A stretch of 64,000 nt of DNA. Origin: Paludibacteraceae bacterium (GTDB lineage: Bacteria; Bacteroidota; Bacteroidia; Bacteroidales; Paludibacteraceae). The stretch is taken from assembly GCA_017448985.1 (NCBI GenBank), contig JAFSKL010000009.1:124001-188000 (forward strand). Direction: 5' to 3'. Below are positions 35,138 to 42,626 of the stretch, in pieces; position 1 is the first letter of the stretch; the number at the start of each line of letters is the position of its first letter. Position numbers and translations under genes: made by a program. A model generated the notes under the pieces. It saw only the letters and a program-made list of their open reading frames with translations. It was not told where the DNA came from and made no database searches.

Positions 35138-35883
35138 TACAAAGAATTCTCTTTTCTCAACCGCGTCCGGAGACGGCGCACAACCCTTACAACCGTTTGG
35201 AGGAGCAGTTTGGTGTGCAATGTGACTTCTACCAGTTCATTCATATCGAAGGCCTCTCTGCGCGCGAGTTCCGTCAGCAGCATATCAACCCGCTGGATTT
35301 CACGGCGGTGATCCTCAACTCGCGGCTTGGGGCGGAACATTATTTCCGCATGTGCGAAGAAATGCGCATCAATGTGCCCGAGAGTATGCACTATTACTGC
35401 AACTCCGAGCAAGTGGGACTCTATTTGCAGAAGTTCATCAACTATCGCAAGCGCAAGGTCTTCTTCCCGGAAACGGGCAACCGCTTCGAGGGTGTGTTAC
35501 CGGCCATGCACCGGCGGCCGAACGAAAAGTATCTCATGGTACTTTCGGACATCCACACGGACGAACAGATCAATATGTTCGCGGAGAATAACATCGAAGT
35601 CACGCCGGCCATCATGTACCGCACCGTGACGACGCCATGGCCCGAGGATCGACCCTTTGACTACGACATGATCGCTCTCTTCACACCGGCCGGTGTCACC
35701 TCGCTCTGCGAGAATTTCCCCCAATGGAAACAAGGAAAGACGCTGATCGCCGCTTTCGGCGAAGGCACTATCCGCGCGTTGGAGGATGCCGGTTTCCGCG
35801 TGGACATCATGGCAGGACCCAACTACCCGTTCGCGTCCCTGCCTATGGCTATAGCCGACTATCTGGAGAAGAATGCCGAATAG
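35134..35883 (+). CDS. hemD: Uroporphyrinogen-III synthase
   Basis: 249 residues. HemD cyclises hydroxymethylbilane to uroporphyrinogen III for haem and related tetrapyrroles. Visible family features are a LFSQPRPE opening, VILNSRLGAEHY, and the C-terminal IALFTPAGVTSLCENF and IAAFGEGTIRALEDAG. The longer upstream frame overlaps DUF4271 and was rejected. It overlaps rnpA by 11 nt. Other haem genes are not in this window. Confidence 0.88.
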   Translation: MIQRILFSQPRPETAHNPYNRLEEQFGVQCDFYQFIHIEGLSAREFRQQHINPLDFTAVILNSRLGAEHYFRMCEEMRINVPESMHYYCNSEQVGLYLQKFINYRKRKVFFPETGNRFEGVLPAMHRRPNEKYLMVLSDIHTDEQINMFAENNIEVTPAIMYRTVTTPWPEDRPFDYDMIALFTPAGVTSLCENFPQWKQGKTLIAAFGEGTIRALEDAGFRVDIMAGPNYPFASLPMAIADYLEKNAE

Positions 35884-36241
35884 CTTTCCCAAACAGAACA
35901 AACTCTGCGGACAATTACGCATCGCGCAGTTGTATAAAGAGGGCAAACGCTTCACGGCGTGGCCTCTGCGCGTGACCTATATGCCGATAGCCGATACCCA
36001 ATTGCCAACGCAAGTCCTTGTCTGGGCGCCCAAATCCCTGTTCAAGAAAGCCGTTCAGCGCAATCGCTTGCGCCGGCTCATGCGAGAAGCCTACCGCCTC
36101 AATCAGGACATCCTACAGGCCCCTTACCTCCTCGCCTTCAACTACATGGACAAAGAGGAACACCCTTATCCCGTCATCGAAAAAGCCATCACCAAAGCCC
36201 TGAAAAAAATAGCCACCCAACCCCCAACGACCAATGACTAA
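35873..36241 (+). CDS. rnpA: Ribonuclease P protein component
   Basis: 122 residues, the protein subunit that helps the RNase P RNA cut tRNA 5' ends. The RNA-binding signature [20 protein letters not shown] is clear. The C-terminal residues (PPTTND) are encoded by a tandem array that continues into yidD. It starts inside the end of hemD and is followed by yidD, as is common, but rpmH is not adjacent. Confidence 0.92.
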   Translation: MPNSFPKQNKLCGQLRIAQLYKEGKRFTAWPLRVTYMPIADTQLPTQVLVWAPKSLFKKAVQRNRLRRLMREAYRLNQDILQAPYLLAFNYMDKEEHPYPVIEKAITKALKKIATQPPTTND

Positions 36242-36274
36242 CGACCAACGACAAACGACTAATGACAAATGGAA
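36224..36274 (+). repeat. 7-nt array spanning rnpA end and yidD start
   Basis: Seven units of AACGACC, AATGACT, AACGACA. It encodes the RnpA tail and the YidD N-terminus ([10 protein letters not shown]), including the rnpA stop and the yidD ATG. Confidence 0.93.
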
Positions 36275-36491
36275 AACTTTCATTAGAAAAGTTTTCCTTC
36301 TCCCTGTCTATTTCTACCGAGCCTTTATCTCGCCCTTGACGCCGCCCTCCTGCCGTTACACGCCCACTTGCAGCCAATACATGGTCGAAGCTGTACTCAA
36401 ATACGGCATTTTCAAAGGCGGTTGGCTCGGCATCAAGCGAATCTGCCGTTGCCATCCATGGGGAGGAAGCGGTTACGATCCGGTACCCTAA
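36234..36491 (+). CDS. yidD: Membrane protein insertion efficiency factor YidD
   Basis: 85 residues. The family core is [27 protein letters not shown], then [18 protein letters not shown], with the conserved cysteines and prolines. YidD assists YidC-dependent insertion at the inner membrane. The first about 13 residues are encoded by the tandem array, so the authentic start could be further in, but no other Met precedes the core. It overlaps rnpA by 8 nt. Confidence 0.9.
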   Translation: MTNDQRQTTNDKWKTFIRKVFLLPVYFYRAFISPLTPPSCRYTPTCSQYMVEAVLKYGIFKGGWLGIKRICRCHPWGGSGYDPVP

Positions 36492-36586
36492 TCCGGTGCC
36501 ATATCCGGTACCCTAATCCGATACCCTAATCCGCTGTCTGGAACGACGGTCGAACGACGGTCGAACGACAGTCGAGCGACAGTCAA
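36481..36586 (+). repeat. 12/13-nt and 11-nt arrays between yidD and trmD
   Basis: First ACCCTAATCCG-type units, which include the YidD stop, then four 11-nt units GAACGACGGTC/GAACGACAGTC ending in CGACAGTCAAAGCC, an edge shared with the ileS array. Confidence 0.92.
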
Positions 36587-36619
36587 AGCCAATGTAACTA
36601 CTCTGTAACTTTAAGAATA

Positions 36620-37312
36620 ATGAGAATTGATATCATCACTTGTTGTCCGGAATTGTTGGAATCGCCTCTTAATCACTCCATCATCCAGCGCGCGAAGACC
36701 AAAGGCCTTTGCGAGATCGTCGTACATAACTTGCGTGACTGGACGCTGGACAAGCATCGTAAAGTGGACGACTATGCCTTCGGTTTCGGAGCGGGAATGG
36801 TGCTGCAAATAGAACCTATCGACCGTCTCATCACTCATCTCAAGTCCGAACGAGAGTACGACGAAGTCATTTTTACGGCACCGGACGGGCAGCGTTTTGA
36901 CCAGAAAGCGGCCAACGAACTGTCGCTCAAACAGAACATCATCATCCTCTGCGGCCATTACAAAGGTGTGGACCAGCGCGTCCGTGACCACCTCATCACA
37001 CGCGAGTACAGCATAGGCGATTTCGTGCTTACCGGCGGTGAGATGCCTGCTGCGATGATGACCGACGCCATCGTTCGCTTGTTACCGGGTGCTCTCGGTG
37101 ACGTGGAGAGTGCGCTCAACGACTCCTTCCAGGACGGACTGCTCGAAGCAGGCGTCTATACGCGTCCTGCCGACTACAAAGGATGGAAAGTACCGGAGAT
37201 CCTGCTGAGCGGACATCAGGCCAAAATAGAGGAGTGGCTCTACGAACAATCCTTGGAGCATACGCGCCTACGCAGACCCGATCTGTTAGGCGACAACGGA
37301 GAGCCGGCCTGA
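36620..37312 (+). CDS. trmD: tRNA (guanine-N1)-methyltransferase
   Basis: 230 residues of the SPOUT-class enzyme that makes m1G37 in tRNA. Motifs: [34 protein letters not shown] (SAM trefoil knot) and [16 protein letters not shown]. No ribosomal protein or rimM genes accompany it, unlike many bacteria. No strong promoter is seen after the 11-nt array. Confidence 0.95.
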   Translation: MRIDIITCCPELLESPLNHSIIQRAKTKGLCEIVVHNLRDWTLDKHRKVDDYAFGFGAGMVLQIEPIDRLITHLKSEREYDEVIFTAPDGQRFDQKAANELSLKQNIIILCGHYKGVDQRVRDHLITREYSIGDFVLTGGEMPAAMMTDAIVRLLPGALGDVESALNDSFQDGLLEAGVYTRPADYKGWKVPEILLSGHQAKIEEWLYEQSLEHTRLRRPDLLGDNGEPA

Positions 37313-37380
37313 CAAAATGGTGTAAATTTGCCAATTTAAGTTGACAATTTTCTCTTTTTCAGCACTTTTTTGTGCAAAAA

Positions 37381-37412
37381 TTTGGTCAATTAGTGAAAAA
37401 GCAGTACTTTTG
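37381..37412 (+). promoter_or_regulatory. Promoter with no recognised gene downstream
   Basis: TTTGGTCAAT then TACTTTTG (37405-37412). Downstream is an intergenic stretch with hairpins and then an oppositely oriented gene. Confidence 0.7.
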
Positions 37413-37417
37413 CACCG

Positions 37418-37560
37418 TGTTTTTCATGGTATTAGATTTAAGGTTAAGTAAAAAGATTGGGTTGTCGGGAGACAACCTTCTTTGTTTTCTTTCGATATTC
37501 TCCTGAATATCAAAAGCTAAAGAAGGCCAACCTTCTTTGTTTTTAGGCCATAGATGTTCT
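37418..37560 (+). ncRNA. Candidate small RNA or mini-gene
   Basis: After the promoter come a 26-residue ORF (37426-37506, MVLDLRLSKKIGLSG...), a hairpin GGTTGTC-GGGA-GACAACC (37460-37477) followed by TTCTTTGTTTT, and two further small hairpins. CCAACCTTCTTTGTTTT-like sequence recurs 50 nt later. It may be a short transcript ending at the hairpin; not proven. Confidence 0.4.
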
Positions 37561-37574
37561 CTATAACATCAAAT

Positions 37575-38339
37575 TTACTCGCTTTTGTGATAGTGAAACT
37601 TCTCGAACCGATTCCCGTCGTTGTCGCTTTCGGGACGCTGACGAATACCTAATTTGGCCTTGAACTGCAGCCATAACTCACCGGGTTCACGCCAGTTGGT
37701 TTTTTTCCAATACAGAATGAGCAGCCATCCGAAGAGCAATCCGCCCAAGTGCGCGAAATGCGCCACATTGTCGGCTGTCAGACCGATGACCGAACCAAGG
37801 CCCGCAAACAGTTCGATGAGCGCATATATAATAACGAATATACGCGCGCGTATGGGCACGGGCACGAAAAAAATGTACATCGGCACATCGGGATAGAGCC
37901 AGCCGAAGGCAAACAGGATGCCGAACACGGCACCGGAAGCACCAATCGTATTGAGCATCATCGCGTAATGCGCAAGCGTTGTTACATCGTAAGAAGCCGA
38001 CATGTTTGACAGCATCAGCGCCCACACGAGTTCTTGAATCAGTCCCGCACCTAAGCCGCAAACGAGATAATACAGACTGAATCGCCGCGCACCCCATTGT
38101 TGCTCGATCATTGGAGCAAACATCCAAACGGCGAACATGTTAAAGAACAAATGACTGAAGTTCGCGTGGAGGAACATATAGGTGATCGGCTGCCACCAAT
38201 GGAAAGACTGAGCGGCGTAGAAATGCAAGCCGCCGATAGCATTCAAATCAATGCCGTAACGACGAATCACTACGGTTAGAAGATAGATTACGACATTGGC
38301 TATTAACACATAGCCCGTCACTTTCGGAATGTTTCGCAT
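37575..38339 (-). CDS. Rhomboid-family intramembrane serine protease
   Basis: 254 residues, about six membrane helices. The catalytic serine is in GASGAVFG (Ser135), the histidine in NVAHFAHLGG (His194 or His197), and the family HxxxN-like region is FLHANFSHLFFNMFAVW. It cleaves membrane proteins within the bilayer; the substrate is unknown. The C-terminal tail is cytoplasmic-looking and charged. Confidence 0.92.
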   Translation of the reverse strand: MRNIPKVTGYVLIANVVIYLLTVVIRRYGIDLNAIGGLHFYAAQSFHWWQPITYMFLHANFSHLFFNMFAVWMFAPMIEQQWGARRFSLYYLVCGLGAGLIQELVWALMLSNMSASYDVTTLAHYAMMLNTIGASGAVFGILFAFGWLYPDVPMYIFFVPVPIRARIFVIIYALIELFAGLGSVIGLTADNVAHFAHLGGLLFGWLLILYWKKTNWREPGELWLQFKAKLGIRQRPESDNDGNRFEKFHYHKSE

Positions 38340-38358
38340 ATTCGTATGATTTCGGGTG

Positions 38359-38385
38359 CAAAGTTACTGCTTTTTTGCGGAATAA
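38359..38385 (-). promoter_or_regulatory. Rhomboid gene promoter
   Basis: TAACTTTG (38366-38359, minus strand) followed by CACCCG, preceded by AAAAAAGCAG. Confidence 0.75.
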
Positions 38386-38459
38386 TCACGCCAAAAGGCT
38401 AATTTTTGTAAAAAAAACATGTTTTTTTGTGAAAAAGTGAATTTTTTTGCCAAAAATAT

Positions 38460-38489
38460 TTGTCATTTACAAAAAAAGTAGTAAATTTG
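38460..38489 (+). promoter_or_regulatory. Promoter of HU gene
   Basis: TTGTCATTTACAA (38460-38472), a 9-nt gap, then TAAATTTG (38482-38489); the leader is about 90 nt. Confidence 0.8.
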
Positions 38490-38586
38490 CAAGCGGTTTT
38501 CGTTGGTGTACAACGGAAAGCACCAAAAAGGAGGGAAAAAAGAACCCGATAAGTTAACTTATTTAATAATTTTAAATCTCAACATT

Positions 38587-38850
38587 ATGAACAAATCAGA
38601 ACTTATTAAAGCAGCCGCCGCTAAGGCTGAGGTATCTGCAGCATTGGCAGCAAAAGTTATTGACGCAGCCCTCGACGAGGCAGTTGCAGCAGTTAAGAGA
38701 GGCGAAGGCGTACAGTTGATCGGTATCGCTTCTATCGGCATCGCTCAAAAAGCAGCTCGCAAGGCTAAAAACCCGCGTACTGGTGAGATCGTTAACGTTC
38801 CGGCAAAGAAGGTCGTTCGTATCAAACCGGGTGCAAGATTTGCTCTCTAA
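38587..38850 (+). CDS. HU-family DNA-binding protein
   Basis: 87 residues, a small histone-like nucleoid protein: MNKSELIKAAAAKAEVS, GIASIGIAQKAARKAKNPRTG (the DNA-wrapping beta-arm core) and VPAKKVVRIKPGARF. It bends and packages DNA as a dimer. The upstream in-frame Met lies in the leader and was rejected. It is followed by a strong terminator. Confidence 0.95.
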   Translation: MNKSELIKAAAAKAEVSAALAAKVIDAALDEAVAAVKRGEGVQLIGIASIGIAQKAARKAKNPRTGEIVNVPAKKVVRIKPGARFAL

Positions 38851-38870
38851 TTAGGCAATTATGCTTAGCA

Positions 38871-38905
38871 AACGAGTTGCCCTGCAAAACAGGCAACTCG
38901 TTTTG
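38871..38905 (+). terminator. Terminator after HU
   Basis: Stem AACGAGTTGCC.CTG / CAGGCAACTCGTT with a short loop, followed by TTTGCG; one bulged C in the stem. Confidence 0.85.
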
Positions 38906-38926
38906 CGTCTGTTTATTAAGGAATAA

Positions 38927-38961
38927 TAGCCAAAGCTAACAGCCAACAGCTAATAGCTAAA
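38927..38961 (+). repeat. 7-nt array upstream of adk
   Basis: Units AGCCAAA, AGCTAAC, AGCCAAC, AGCTAAT, AGCTAAA, ending 10 nt before the adk ATG. Confidence 0.85.
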
Positions 38962-38970
38962 GTTTATCTT

Positions 38971-39540
38971 ATGTTGAATATCATTTTATGCGGAGCTCCC
39001 GGAAGCGGTAAAGGTACGCAGTCGGAGTTCATCGTGCAGAAATACGGCTTGCAACATTTGTCCACAGGCGATGTGCTACGCGCAGAAATAGCCAAAGGAA
39101 GTGAGTTGGGCAAGCAGATCGATGCACTCATCTCCAAGGGCAACTTGGTGCCGGACGACATGATGTACGGCGTCATCGAAAACTATATAGCAGGTCTGCC
39201 GGCAGATTGCAAAGGCACCATCTTCGACGGCTATCCCCGTACAGTAGCACAAGCCGAATCGCTGACACAACTGCTTAAGAAATATGGCATGGAGGCCATT
39301 ATGATCGACCTGTTGGTGGACGAACAGTTGTTAATCCAGCGTCTCATCGAGCGCGGCAAAGTGAGTGGCAGGACCGACGATAACCTCAATACGATTCGTC
39401 ATCGCATCGCCGTCTATCACCAGCAGACGGAGCCTATCGCCCTCTATTACCTCCATCAGGGCAATTACTGCCCCGTTAACGGAAACCACAACATGCAGGA
39501 TGTGTTCCTCCAGATCGAACGCATCGTTGACAAAGCGTAA
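38971..39540 (+). CDS. adk: Adenylate kinase
   Basis: 189 residues, converting ATP and AMP to two ADP. Walker A is [10 protein letters not shown], with [18 protein letters not shown] and the short-LID arginine region [12 protein letters not shown]. The short LID fits the zinc-free type. obgE follows 11 nt later. Confidence 0.97.
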   Translation: MLNIILCGAPGSGKGTQSEFIVQKYGLQHLSTGDVLRAEIAKGSELGKQIDALISKGNLVPDDMMYGVIENYIAGLPADCKGTIFDGYPRTVAQAESLTQLLKKYGMEAIMIDLLVDEQLLIQRLIERGKVSGRTDDNLNTIRHRIAVYHQQTEPIALYYLHQGNYCPVNGNHNMQDVFLQIERIVDKA

Positions 39541-39551
39541 ATTCGTCAACT

Positions 39552-40721
39552 ATGTCCGGCAATTTTATCGACTATGTAAAAATCTACTGCCGCTCCGGCA
39601 AGGGCGGAGCAGGTTGTATGCACCTTCATCGCGCCAAGTACCTGCCCAAAGGCGGGCCTGACGGCGGAGACGGAGGCAAAGGCGGGTCGGTCATTCTGCG
39701 GGGCAATAGAAACCTATGGACGCTCCTGCACCTCAAGTACCAGAAGCATATCATGGCTACGGACGGAGGCAAGGGTGGACAGAGTCGTTCGTTCGGCAAG
39801 GATGGCGAAGACAAAATCATCGAAGTGCCCTGCGGAACGGTCGTTTATGACGGCGAGACGGGCGAGTTTATCTGCGAGGTAAAAAACCATAACGAGCAGG
39901 TAGTGCTGCTCAAAGGCGGACGTGGAGGTCTCGGTAATTGGCATTTCCGTACGGCCACCAACCAGGCGCCGCGATATGCCCAACCCGGTGAACCGGCGCA
40001 GGAGAGAACAGTCATCATGCAACTCAAAGTGCTGGCGGATGTAGGTCTCGTAGGTTTCCCCAATGCCGGCAAATCGACGCTCCTCAGCGTGGTCTCGGCA
40101 GCCAAACCCGAGATAGCCGACTATCCCTTCACCACGCTCACGCCGCAACTCGGCATCGTCTCCTATCGCGACGGACGCTCGTTCTGCATGGCCGATATTC
40201 CGGGTATCATCGAGGGCGCCAGCGAGGGCAAGGGACTCGGACTCCGTTTCCTGCGCCATATCGAACGCAACGCCGTACTCCTCTTCATGGTGCCTGCCAC
40301 CTCCGAGGACATCGTCCGTGAATACCGTATCCTGCTCAACGAACTCGAGCAGTACAACCCCGAACTGCTGACCAAAGCACGCATCCTCGCTATCAGCAAA
40401 TGCGACACGCTCGAACCGAAAGAACTCGAGAAATTGCGCAAATCCAAGTCTCTTAAGAAAATCGATATCCCTATTGTCTTCATCTCGTCTGTCGCCGGTG
40501 TAGGCATCGATGAACTGAAGGACGCCCTTTGGACCGAACTGAACAAGGAGCAGAACCAGGTTATTGAGATCAGCCATGCCCCGATTGATGTGACGGCAGT
40601 CGAGAAAGAAAATGAAGAAATGGTAAATGAAGAAATGGTAAATGATGAGACCATCTACCTCAATGAGGTAGAGGAAGACTGGGACCTCGATAAATACAAA
40701 GGCATCGGCTGGGACCAGTAG
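39552..40721 (+). CDS. obgE: Obg-family GTPase
   Basis: 389 residues. The glycine-rich Obg fold is at the N-terminus ([28 protein letters not shown]) and the G domain has GFPNAGKST (G1), DIPGIIEGA (G3) and ISKCD (G4-like). It is involved in large-subunit ribosome assembly and stress signalling. Residues about 352-366 ([14 protein letters not shown]) in the tail come from a 7/8-nt array, giving an acidic C-terminal extension. Confidence 0.95.
   Translation: MSGNFIDYVKIYCRSGKGGAGCMHLHRAKYLPKGGPDGGDGGKGGSVILRGNRNLWTLLHLKYQKHIMATDGGKGGQSRSFGKDGEDKIIEVPCGTVVYDGETGEFICEVKNHNEQVVLLKGGRGGLGNWHFRTATNQAPRYAQPGEPAQERTVIMQLKVLADVGLVGFPNAGKSTLLSVVSAAKPEIADYPFTTLTPQLGIVSYRDGRSFCMADIPGIIEGASEGKGLGLRFLRHIERNAVLLFMVPATSEDIVREYRILLNELEQYNPELLTKARILAISKCDTLEPKELEKLRKSKSLKKIDIPIVFISSVAGVGIDELKDALWTELNKEQNQVIEISHAPIDVTAVEKENEEMVNEEMVNDETIYLNEVEEDWDLDKYKGIGWDQ
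40606..40648 (+). repeat. In-frame 7/8-nt array near the obgE 3' end
   Basis: GAAATGG/TAAATGA-type units encoding an acidic EEMVN repeat. Confidence 0.85.
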
Positions 40722-40723
40722 CC

Positions 40724-40770
40724 ATTTTATCATTTAACAGTTTAACAATTTAACGCTTTAACTGTTTAGC
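40724..40770 (+). repeat. 8-nt array between obgE and the ClC gene
   Basis: Five to six units of the type TTTAACAG, TTTAACAA, TTTAACGC, TTTAACTG, ending at the GTG start codon. Confidence 0.9.
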
Positions 40771-42567
40771 GTGCAGACCTCCTTCAACGATAGAATGATC
40801 TCATGGCGGGAACGCCATCTGAGCGAGAAGCACTTAGTCTTGCTTCTGTCATTCTTCGTAGGTATGTTCTCCGCCGCCGCTGCGGCTCTGCTCAAATCGT
40901 TCATCCATTTCATCCAATGGATCGTGGAGAACCAGCTCATCGCCGGTGACCGCACCTGGTGGTACCTCATCACGCCGATCATCGGTATCACGCTCGCCGC
41001 CCTTTTTGTCAAATACATTGTCCGTGACGATATCTCGCACGGTATCACCAAGATCCTCTACGCCATCTCGCAGCGCAAGTCCATCATCAAGCCGCATAAT
41101 ATGTGGTCGTCGGTGGTGGGATCGGGCTTGACCATTGGTTTCGGCGGTTCGGTCGGTGCTGAGGCGCCTATCGTGCTCACGGGCGCTGCCATCGGTTCGA
41201 ATCTTGCCAAGGCTTTCCGGCTCGACCAGAAGACAATGATGCTCATGATCGGCTGCGGTGCCGCCGGCGCCATCGGCGGTATCTTCAAAGCGCCTATCGC
41301 CGGACTCGTCTTCACGCTTGAGGTGCTGATGATGGACCTGACCATGACCTCCGTAGCGCCGCTGCTCATCTCGTCTGTCACCGCCACCGCCATCTCGTAT
41401 ATACTCACGGGTACGGACCCTATGTTCCCGCTCCATAATGTCGAGCCGTTCCTCGTTCAGCGTATCCCGTGGTACCTCATTCTCGGCGCCGTTTGCGGTT
41501 TTGCCAGCCTCTATTTCACACGGGGAATGAACCGCCTTGAACAATGGATGAAGCGCCGCATCGGCAATATGTGGCTCAAGCTGCTCGTCGGAGGTGGTAC
41601 GCTCAGTATCCTCATCTTCCTTTTCCCGCCGCTCTACGGCGAGGGATACGATGTCATCCGCCAGCTCATCAACGGCGACAGCCTCACTGCCATCGGCAAT
41701 AGTCCCTTCGAGCAGTTTCTAACAACGGAGCAGTCTAATAGCGCCAGCGGTCTCATTCTCATCGCCTACTTCACGGCCATCATCCTCGTCAAGATAGTAG
41801 CGAGTGTGGCCACCAACGGTGCCGGAGGCGTCGGAGGTATCTTCGCACCTTCACTCTTCATGGGTGCCATCGTAGGCTTTGTCACGGCACGCGTGATGAA
41901 CCTTTGCGGACTGACGGTTCCCGAGACCTCGTTCGCCTTAGTCGGCATGGCAGGCCTTATGTCCGGTGTCATGCACGCTCCCCTCACCGGTATCTTCCTC
42001 ATCGCCGAACTGACCGGAGGATACCACCTCTTCATGCCCCTGATGATCGTCAGCGTCATCTCTTACCTGACTATTATGCTGTTTGAACCTCACTCGCTCT
42101 ACGCTATGCGTCTGGCGCAGAAAGGCGAACTGCTCACCCATAACAAGGACCGCAATGTCCTCACGCTGCTCAAGATGGACAGTGTGCTCGAAACGGATTT
42201 TATTGCCGTTTTTCCGGATATGACGCTGGGCGAACTGGTCAAAGTGATCAGCGAGAGCCACCGCAATATCTTTCCTGTCATCGACCGCGACGGACATCTC
42301 AAAGGCCTGTTGCTGCTCGATGAGGTCCGTAATATCATGTTCCAGCCCCGCCTGTACAAGCGCTTCACCGTGGGCCAGCTGATGACCTCGCCACCGGCTG
42401 TGCTGCGATTCGATATGCCTATGGAAAAAGTGATGGAGACCTTCGAAGACACCGGAGCATGGAACTTGCCCGTCGTCGATCAGGACCGCCGATACCTCGG
42501 TTTCGTGTCCAAGTCGAAGATCTTCAACTCCTACCGACACGTCCTCGTCCATTTCAGCGAGGAGTGA
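40771..42567 (+). CDS. ClC-family chloride channel/antiporter with CBS domains
   Basis: 598 residues: about ten to twelve membrane helices, the selectivity-filter segment GSVGAEAPIVLTG (retaining the gating glutamate), GAGGVGGIFAPSLF, and two CBS domains at the C-terminus (about 445-595). It moves chloride or another anion, perhaps in exchange for protons. The start is GTG, directly after an 8-nt tandem array. Confidence 0.92.
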   Translation: MQTSFNDRMISWRERHLSEKHLVLLLSFFVGMFSAAAAALLKSFIHFIQWIVENQLIAGDRTWWYLITPIIGITLAALFVKYIVRDDISHGITKILYAISQRKSIIKPHNMWSSVVGSGLTIGFGGSVGAEAPIVLTGAAIGSNLAKAFRLDQKTMMLMIGCGAAGAIGGIFKAPIAGLVFTLEVLMMDLTMTSVAPLLISSVTATAISYILTGTDPMFPLHNVEPFLVQRIPWYLILGAVCGFASLYFTRGMNRLEQWMKRRIGNMWLKLLVGGGTLSILIFLFPPLYGEGYDVIRQLINGDSLTAIGNSPFEQFLTTEQSNSASGLILIAYFTAIILVKIVASVATNGAGGVGGIFAPSLFMGAIVGFVTARVMNLCGLTVPETSFALVGMAGLMSGVMHAPLTGIFLIAELTGGYHLFMPLMIVSVISYLTIMLFEPHSLYAMRLAQKGELLTHNKDRNVLTLLKMDSVLETDFIAVFPDMTLGELVKVISESHRNIFPVIDRDGHLKGLLLLDEVRNIMFQPRLYKRFTVGQLMTSPPAVLRFDMPMEKVMETFEDTGAWNLPVVDQDRRYLGFVSKSKIFNSYRHVLVHFSEE

Positions 42568-42597
42568 CAACCCGTAACCCGTAACCCATAACCCATC
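42567..42597 (+). repeat. 7-nt array after the ClC gene
   Basis: Units of CGTAACC/CATAACC between the ClC stop and the leader of the next gene. Confidence 0.85.
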
Positions 42598-42626
42598 TAC
42601 CAATAATTTTTTAAAATTTTGATTGT

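Noticed and set aside
36481..36586. CRISPR array
   Set aside because: Units are 11-13 nt with no unique spacers and no cas genes; they match the dispersed tandem-array class.
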